Shown here one piece after another: positions 6,538 to 10,398 of a DNA stretch of 10,398 nucleotides (position 1 is the first letter of the stretch; every line of letters starts with the position of its first letter). Origin of the DNA: Rubritepida sp. (lineage in GTDB: Bacteria > Pseudomonadota > Alphaproteobacteria > Acetobacterales > Acetobacteraceae); assembly GCA_014376425.1 (NCBI GenBank), contig JACMRO010000356.1, positions 1 through 10,398 of the forward strand. The letters run 5' to 3'. Below the pieces are notes generated by a model. The model was not told where the DNA came from, made no database searches, and saw only the letters and a program-made list of their open reading frames with translations. Both the position numbers and the translations under genes were made by a program.

Positions 6538-6577
6538 GCAAGGCCGTCAGGCCAGCCGGCCTTGCCCTGGCCTGACG
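6538..6577 (+). repeat. Two interleaved, mutually exclusive inverted repeats (possible terminator or attenuator-like structure)
   Basis: Pair A: GCAAGGCCG (6538-6546) with CGGCCTTGC (6557-6565), nine perfect base pairs. Pair B: CGTCAGGCCAG (6545-6555) with CTGGCCTGACG (6567-6577), eleven perfect base pairs. The order is A-B-A'-B', and A and B share two bases, so only one full stem can form at a time. Pair B is followed by AAAA then GCC, not by T residues, so it is not a textbook intrinsic terminator on the + strand, and no T tract follows on the - strand either. It sits 100 bp after the FkbM stop. A factor-dependent terminator, an RNA-stability hairpin or a REP-like element are all possible. 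Confidence 0.6.
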
Positions 6578-6689
6578 AAAAGCCAGCCGGGGCCAGGACC
6601 GTTGCGATGTCCGATGGGCAAATCCGCAAAACCGACTCCGGGTTCGTCGCGTTGCTGTGGTGCGACCGCTCATTTGTACCCGGCATTTC

Positions 6690-6693
6690 GGAG
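6690..6693 (+). promoter_or_regulatory. Ribosome binding site that sets the small gene start
   Basis: GGAG, 6 nt before ATG 6700. It supports the 76-residue form over longer in-frame starts near 6460 and over the internal ATG at 6730. Confidence 0.6.
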
Positions 6694-6699
6694 ACGTTC

Positions 6700-6930
6700 A
6701 TGTTTCAGCAGCTCAATCCGCCGCTTCCTATGTCCACCCCACGCGGCCCCGGCCTGGCCCACTTCCTGATCGATTATGGACCGGAATCGCATCTCATGTG
6801 GGTCGTCTTCCTCGATGAGGACGGCCAGTGCTGGACTGTCCCCAACCCCGAGATCCGCATGGCGTCGAACTGGTCGCCCGGCCGCCGGCCGAAGAAACCT
6901 GGCCCCACTGCCGTCGCCTCGATCCGTTGA
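6700..6930 (+). CDS. Small conserved hypothetical protein
   Basis: A 76-residue protein beginning MFQQLNPPLPMSTPRG, with a central IDYGPESHLMWVVFLDEDGQCW (about 27-48) and VPNPEIRMASNWSPGRR (about 50-66). I recognise the pattern NPPLP...IDYG.E..L.WV...D..G..W..PNP.vR...NWS.GR from short, uncharacterised proteins seen in Acetobacteraceae and Burkholderiales. This recollection should be checked by a search. The conserved core probably forms a small beta sheet; there is no signal peptide or membrane segment. The length fits that group. It stands alone, about 250 bp from the genes on each side. GC at third positions is slightly lower than in the neighbours. Function is unknown; the tryptophan-rich PNP/NW motif could be a binding surface. 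Confidence 0.75.
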   Translation: MFQQLNPPLPMSTPRGPGLAHFLIDYGPESHLMWVVFLDEDGQCWTVPNPEIRMASNWSPGRRPKKPGPTAVASIR

Positions 6931-6956
6931 GGCAGGGTCTTCCCGGCTGATAGAAG
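6927..6956 (+). promoter_or_regulatory. Weak promoter-like sequence upstream of the glucan operon
   Basis: TTGAGG (6927-6932, four of six to the -35 consensus) and TAGAAG (6951-6956, four of six to the -10 consensus) with an 18-bp spacer. It overlaps the stop of the small gene. The downstream leader region (6957-7063) is locally less GC-rich around 7000-7016, and another promoter there is possible. Tentative. Confidence 0.25.
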
Positions 6957-7022
6957 CCACCCGGAGGCCGCAATTCCACCATGGCGAAACCGTAACCCCC
7001 TAGCATACGTTGTAATGCTGCA

Positions 7023-7044
7023 CTGCGGAAATCTCCTGCCGCAG
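7023..7044 (+). repeat. Hairpin in the putative leader of the glucan operon
   Basis: CTGCGG (7023-7028), a 10-nt loop (7029-7038), CCGCAG (7039-7044): a perfect 6-bp stem. It is 8 bp before the GGAG of the short leader ORF. An AGCAT...ATGCT pair (7002-7006, 7015-7019) lies just upstream. Either could be an operator half or an RNA hairpin; no T tract follows. Confidence 0.4.
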
Positions 7045-7063
7045 ACCGATCTGGAGCCGCGCC

Positions 7064-7171
7064 ATGCAGACTAATCCCGCCGTCCCGGCACCACGGCCGA
7101 CTTGCTGTCGGGCGCGCCGTGCTGGGGTAGCCGGCCGGCTGCCTGGGCCGCCCCGCCCGGGGAGCGGTTGA
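7064..7171 (+). CDS. Possible 35-residue leader ORF upstream of opgG/opgD
   Basis: ATG 7064 is preceded by GGAG at 7053-7056 with 7-nt spacing, a better ribosome binding arrangement than most in the window. The ORF runs to a TGA at 7169-7171, leaving one base (G) before the ATG of the MdoG-family gene (TGAGATG). The peptide begins MQTNPAVPAPRPTCCRARR and is rich in Pro, Arg and Gly, with no domain. It is in a different frame from the downstream gene. It could be a translational-coupling leader that raises or regulates expression of the glucan genes, or a chance ORF in GC-rich DNA. The composition argues for a non-functional peptide whose translation, if real, would matter more than its product. 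Confidence 0.3.
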   Translation: MQTNPAVPAPRPTCCRARRAGVAGRLPGPPRPGSG

Positions 7172-7172
7172 G

Positions 7173-8702
7173 ATGGCGGCCATGCAACGTCGCAACCTGC
7201 TCGCCGCGGTACTGGGCGGCTCCACCGCCATGCTGTCGGACATCCGTGGCGTGCCGCAGACCATCCCCGATGGTGCGCTGCTCGCCTCGCCCTTTTCGGC
7301 CACAACGGTGCCAGACCTGGCGCGGACGCTGGCACAGCAGCCGCACCGGCCACGCGGGACACCGCTGCCGCGCGAGTTCCAGCGGCTGGACTACGACTCC
7401 TACCGCCGCATCGACTACGACCGCCGCCAGGCGTTGTGGGCGGACTCCAATTTGCCCTTCCAGATCATGCCGCACCATCGCGGCTTTCTTTTCCCCGACC
7501 GGGTGGAGCTGTTCGAGGTGGCGGAGGGACAGGCGACACCGCTGCGCTACCGGCCCGAGAACTTCAATTTCGGCGGCCTTCCAGTACCCGAGCGGCCGGA
7601 GGATATCGGCTATGCCGGCTTCCGTATCCTGTTTCCGCTGAACCGCGCCGATCATTTCGACGAGGTGTGCTCCTTCCTGGGCGCCAGCTATTTCCGGGGC
7701 CTGGGCCGCGGTCATTCCTACGGCCTGTCGGCCCGTGGCCTCGCGATCCGCACCGCCGACCCGGGCGGCGAGGAATTTCCGGCCTTCACCGCCTTCTGGA
7801 TCGAGCGCCCCGCGGCGGGCGCCACCGCCATGCGGGTGCATGCGCTGCTGGAAAGCCCGAGCGTCACCGGCGCCTTCAGCTTCGTCATCACGCCCGGCGA
7901 GAATACCACCATGGAGGTGGACGCCACCCTGTTCCCCCGGGTGGACCTGCCCCGCATCGGGATCGCGCCAGCCAGCAGCATGTTCTTCTTCGGCCCCGCG
8001 GACCGCGAGGGGGTGAGCGACTTCCGCCCCTCGGTCCATGATTCGGACGGGTTGATGATGATCACCGGCCGCGGCGAGCAGCTCTGGCGGGTGCTGGCCA
8101 ACCCGCGCGATCTGCAGGTGAGCGGTTTCCAGGATCATTCGCCGCGCGGCTTCGGGCTGGTGCAGCGCAGCCGTGCATTCACCGATTTCCAGGACCTCGG
8201 CGCCCACTACGAGCGCCGGCCGAGCCTTTGGGTCGAACCTCTGGAGGAGTTTGGGCCCGGCGAGGTGCATCTGGTCGAAATCCCGACGCAGAGCGAGATC
8301 CATGACAACATCGCCGCCGCCTGGACCCCGCGCCAAGGCCTGCAGGCCGGCTCGCCGCGCCGCATCCGCTACCGGTTGCACTGGCTGTCCGAGCCACCGG
8401 GGCCGCCGGGGCTGGCGCGCTTCGCCACGACGCGGGTGACCAACGCAGTGCGTGGCGCGCGGCGGCGGCTGTTCGTGCTGGATACCACACGGCTTCCGCT
8501 CGGCCTGAACGCGCAACCGCGCATCAGCACCAGCGCCGGTGAGGTGCAGGCTTTGTGGATGCAGGAGAATATTGAGACCGGCGGCCTGCGCATCAATTTC
8601 GAGCTCGACCCCGGCCGCGCCAGCGTGGCCGAGCTGCGCCTGCGTCTGATGGTGGGCACAACCCCGATCGCGGAGGACTGGATGTTCCGATGGACGGGTT
8701 GA
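7173..8702 (+). CDS. opgG: Periplasmic glucan biosynthesis protein, MdoG family (OpgG/OpgD-like)
   Basis: A 509-residue MdoG-family protein involved in making osmoregulated periplasmic glucans. It would act in the periplasm on the nascent glucan extruded by OpgH, in branching, cyclisation or release. LDYDSYRRIDYDRRQALW (72-89) followed by LPFQIMPHHRGFLFPDRV (94-111) matches the conserved N-terminal part of OpgG/OpgD. The large beta-sandwich runs to about 380, then a smaller Ig-like domain to the end. The N-terminus MAAMQRRNLLAAVLGGS carries a twin-arginine (Arg6-Arg7) and short hydrophobic stretch, like the Tat-exported OpgD rather than Sec-exported OpgG, but no clear AxA cleavage site is seen. 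Start ATG 7173 has GGGGAG at 7159-7164; ATG 7182 is an alternative. It overlaps the opgH start. The symbol is used for the family; opgD is equally possible. Confidence 0.9.
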   Translation: MAAMQRRNLLAAVLGGSTAMLSDIRGVPQTIPDGALLASPFSATTVPDLARTLAQQPHRPRGTPLPREFQRLDYDSYRRIDYDRRQALWADSNLPFQIMPHHRGFLFPDRVELFEVAEGQATPLRYRPENFNFGGLPVPERPEDIGYAGFRILFPLNRADHFDEVCSFLGASYFRGLGRGHSYGLSARGLAIRTADPGGEEFPAFTAFWIERPAAGATAMRVHALLESPSVTGAFSFVITPGENTTMEVDATLFPRVDLPRIGIAPASSMFFFGPADREGVSDFRPSVHDSDGLMMITGRGEQLWRVLANPRDLQVSGFQDHSPRGFGLVQRSRAFTDFQDLGAHYERRPSLWVEPLEEFGPGEVHLVEIPTQSEIHDNIAAAWTPRQGLQAGSPRRIRYRLHWLSEPPGPPGLARFATTRVTNAVRGARRRLFVLDTTRLPLGLNAQPRISTSAGEVQALWMQENIETGGLRINFELDPGRASVAELRLRLMVGTTPIAEDWMFRWTG

Positions 8703-10398
8703 TGCTGGCGCAGCCGGGCGCCGAGGTGCTGCCGGCCGAGATGCCGCTGGCGATGCCGGTGCAGGACCTGGCGGTAGCGCCGCCGGTTCTGCGCACGCCG
8801 CCGCGCACGGGCTGGTGGCGCCGCGCCCTGGTTCTGGGCGGCGCCATCCTGCTGACCGCGCTCGCCACCACCGAGATGTCGCGCGTGTTGCAACTGGCGC
8901 GATGGACGGTGACGGGGGTGGTGATGACGTCCCTGTTCGCCTTTCTGTTCGTCTGGATTGCGCTTGCCTTCACCAATGCGCTGGCGGGCTTCGGCAGCAT
9001 GCTGGCGGGCGGGCGGGGCACGCTGGCCGTGCCACCCCTGCCCGCCCGCCTGGCCAGCCGCACCGCGCTGCTGCTGCCGGTCTACAATGAGGCGGTGGAG
9101 CCGCTGCTGGCGGCGCTGACGGCGATGCGCCAACCGCTGGCGCAGAGCGGCGATCCGGCCGATTTCGACCTCTACATCCTGAGCGACAGCACCGATCCCG
9201 CGCGACGCGCGGCCGAGCTTGGCGCCTTTCGCGGCCTGATGGCGGAGCGGGGCGTGCGGCTGTTCTACCGCCACCGCCGCGAAAATCACGCCAGGAAGGC
9301 CGGCAACATAGCCGAATGGGTCGGCCGTTTCGGCGCCGGCTACCAGCAATTCCTCATCCTCGACGCCGACAGCCTGATGGAGGGCGAGACACTGCGGCGG
9401 CTGGTGGCGGCCATGGAGGCCAACCCCGATCTGGGGTTGCTGCAATCCCTGCCCACGCTGCATGGTGGGCAGACCCTGTTCGCCCGGCTGCAACAATTCG
9501 CAGGCGTGGTGTACGGCCCGGTGATCGCCCAGGGCCTTGCCTGGTGGAACGGGTCCGAGAACAATTACTGGGGCCATAACGCGGTGATCCGCACCCAGGC
9601 CTTCGCCGCGGCCGCCGGGCTGCCCGACCTGCCCGGCCGCAAGCCTTTCGGCGGCCACATCATGAGCCATGACTTCGTCGAGGCAGCCCTGTTGCGCCGC
9701 GCAGGCTGGGGCGTGCAGCTGGCGGCCCTGCTACCGGGCAGCTACGAACAGGGGCCGCCCACCCTGCCCGACCTGGCGGTGCGCGACCGCCGCTGGTGCC
9801 AGGGCAACATCCAGCACGCCGCCGTCATCGGCGCGGCGGGACTGCATCCGCTCAGCCGGCTGCATATGTTGAATGGCATCGTGGCCTATGCCTGCGCGCC
9901 ATTATGGCTGCTGTTCATGCTGCTGGGGCTGGCCGTATCGCTGCAGACGCACTTCCTGCGGCCGGAGTACTTCCCCGCCGGGTACACGCTGTTCCCGCAA
10001 TGGCCGATTTTCGACGCCGAGCGCGCGGTGTGGCTGTTCAGCGCCACGATCCTGGTACTGCTGACGCCCAAGCTGCTGGGCGGGCTGGCCTTCGTCGCCT
10101 CGGCTGGGGCGGGTGGGCTGCTGGAGCGGGTGCGGCTGCTGGCCAGCGTGGTGTTCGAGATCCTGTGCGCCGCCCTGCTATCGCCAATCACCATGCTGAC
10201 GCAGTCCTTTCAGTGCGCCTCGGTGCTGCGGGGGCGGGATGGCGGCTGGGCGGCGCAGCGGCGGACGGGGGCTGCGATCACCCTGGCCGATGCCTTCGGG
10301 CTGTATCGCCGCCAGGTGGTGCTGGGCGTCGTCCTCGCCGTCCTCGCCTTCAGCATCGCGCCGCGGCTGGTGCTGTGGATGCTGCCGGTGATCGCGGG
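8690..10398 (+). CDS. opgH: Glucans biosynthesis glucosyltransferase OpgH/MdoH (partial, 3' end beyond window)
   Basis: The frame is open from 8690 to the window edge (569 complete codons). It encodes an inner-membrane family 2 glycosyltransferase that polymerises beta-linked glucose from UDP-glucose and passes the chain to the periplasm. Two N-terminal membrane spans (about 43-61 and 72-98) precede the cytoplasmic domain: LLLPVYNEAV (127-136), LYILSDSTDP (161-170), KAGNI (203-207), the DxD motif LILDADS (222-228), YWGHNAVIR (293-301), the catalytic Asp of SHDFVEAAL (326-334), and RDRRWCQGN (365-373), the QxxRW-equivalent. At least four more spans follow (about 396-419, 446-470, 482-505, 542-565). 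All motifs match E. coli MdoH closely, but the N-terminal cytoplasmic part is much shorter. ATG 8690 has GGAGG at 8672-8676 (13-nt spacing) and overlaps opgG by 13 bp; ATG 8702 (TGATG overlap) is the alternative. Confidence 0.93.
   Translation, partial: MDGLMLAQPGAEVLPAEMPLAMPVQDLAVAPPVLRTPPRTGWWRRALVLGGAILLTALATTEMSRVLQLARWTVTGVVMTSLFAFLFVWIALAFTNALAGFGSMLAGGRGTLAVPPLPARLASRTALLLPVYNEAVEPLLAALTAMRQPLAQSGDPADFDLYILSDSTDPARRAAELGAFRGLMAERGVRLFYRHRRENHARKAGNIAEWVGRFGAGYQQFLILDADSLMEGETLRRLVAAMEANPDLGLLQSLPTLHGGQTLFARLQQFAGVVYGPVIAQGLAWWNGSENNYWGHNAVIRTQAFAAAAGLPDLPGRKPFGGHIMSHDFVEAALLRRAGWGVQLAALLPGSYEQGPPTLPDLAVRDRRWCQGNIQHAAVIGAAGLHPLSRLHMLNGIVAYACAPLWLLFMLLGLAVSLQTHFLRPEYFPAGYTLFPQWPIFDAERAVWLFSATILVLLTPKLLGGLAFVASAGAGGLLERVRLLASVVFEILCAALLSPITMLTQSFQCASVLRGRDGGWAAQRRTGAAITLADAFGLYRRQVVLGVVLAVLAFSIAPRLVLWMLPVIA

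Larger units (their letters stand above)
6448..6699 (+). other. Intergenic region rich in inverted repeats
   Basis: This 252-bp stretch follows the long block and precedes a small gene. It holds a 5-bp inverted repeat right after the FkbM stop (AGCGT 6448-6452, ACGCT 6463-6467), a CCGGC-CGAT-GCCGG hairpin (6510-6523), the interleaved pair at 6538-6577, and a direct repeat GCCAGCCGG (6551-6559 and 6582-6590). The frame leading into the small gene is open back to about 6460, but its predicted residues are low-complexity Arg/Pro/Ala and the ribosome binding site is near 6690, so I treat it as non-coding. It probably ends transcription of the upstream block or carries RNA-level regulation. Confidence 0.5.

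Noticed and set aside
6545..6577. Classical Rho-independent terminator
   Set aside because: The stem is strong, but AAAAG follows instead of a T tract, and the - strand side lacks a T tract as well. Kept only as a repeat with possible regulatory role.
6460..6699. 80-residue N-terminal extension of the small conserved protein
   Set aside because: The predicted residues are Arg/Pro/Ala low complexity, the region contains strong inverted repeats, and a GGAG sits correctly before ATG 6700.
7071..8516. 481-residue open frame on the - strand over the MdoG-family gene
   Set aside because: The + strand frame matches OpgG/OpgD over its length; the antisense frame has shadow-type composition and no motif.
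8369..9670. 433-residue open frame on the - strand over opgH
   Set aside because: The + strand encodes unmistakable GT2/OpgH motifs here; the antisense frame is Gln/His/Arg-rich shadow sequence.
1..10398. CRISPR array, tRNA, insertion sequence or toxin-antitoxin pair
   Set aside because: No regularly spaced repeats, cloverleaf-type sequence, transposase motif with terminal repeats, or small coupled gene pair of that kind was seen on either strand.

Overview
This is a very GC-rich window (strong G/C preference at third codon positions) with every convincing gene on the + strand. Composition and gene content (osmoregulated periplasmic glucan genes opgG/opgH, a short conserved protein of a type I associate with Acetobacteraceae and Burkholderiales, many TetR/GST/VOC genes) suggest an alphaproteobacterium, most likely an Acetobacteraceae-like Rhodospirillales member. 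That placement is an inference, since no rRNA or other marker gene is present. No tRNA, rRNA, insertion sequence, phage gene or CRISPR array was seen.

Region 1 (1-6447) reads as one long co-directional block. It starts with the tail of an unidentified gene (possibly Asp/Glu racemase/maleate isomerase-like), which overlaps a TetR-family regulator by ATGA. After a 54-bp gap holding a perfect 7+7 palindrome (845-864, probable TetR-type operator) come a Gfo/Idh/MocA dehydrogenase, a DUF993 protein (DapA-like TIM barrel, function unknown) and, after about 100 bp, a sugar-isomerase-like TIM barrel. This trio looks like a small catabolic pathway for a sugar, polyol or related carbohydrate and is the best candidate for an undescribed system here. 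It is followed by a glutathione S-transferase, a Glyoxalase_3-type VOC protein and an FkbM-type methyltransferase, the last three joined by 4-bp ATGA start/stop overlaps.

Region 2 (6448-7172) is mostly non-coding. It holds two interleaved, mutually exclusive inverted repeats (6538-6577), a 76-residue conserved hypothetical gene (6700-6930), a weak promoter-like sequence, a small hairpin, and a possible 35-codon leader ORF with a good ribosome binding site that ends one base before the next gene.

Region 3 (7173-10398) is an opgG/opgD-opgH operon for osmoregulated periplasmic glucans. It encodes a periplasmic MdoG-family protein with a twin-arginine-like N-terminus and an inner-membrane GT2 glucosyltransferase cut off by the window end. 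The two genes overlap. The pairing of one polymerase and one periplasmic tailoring protein is the classical arrangement for this pathway.
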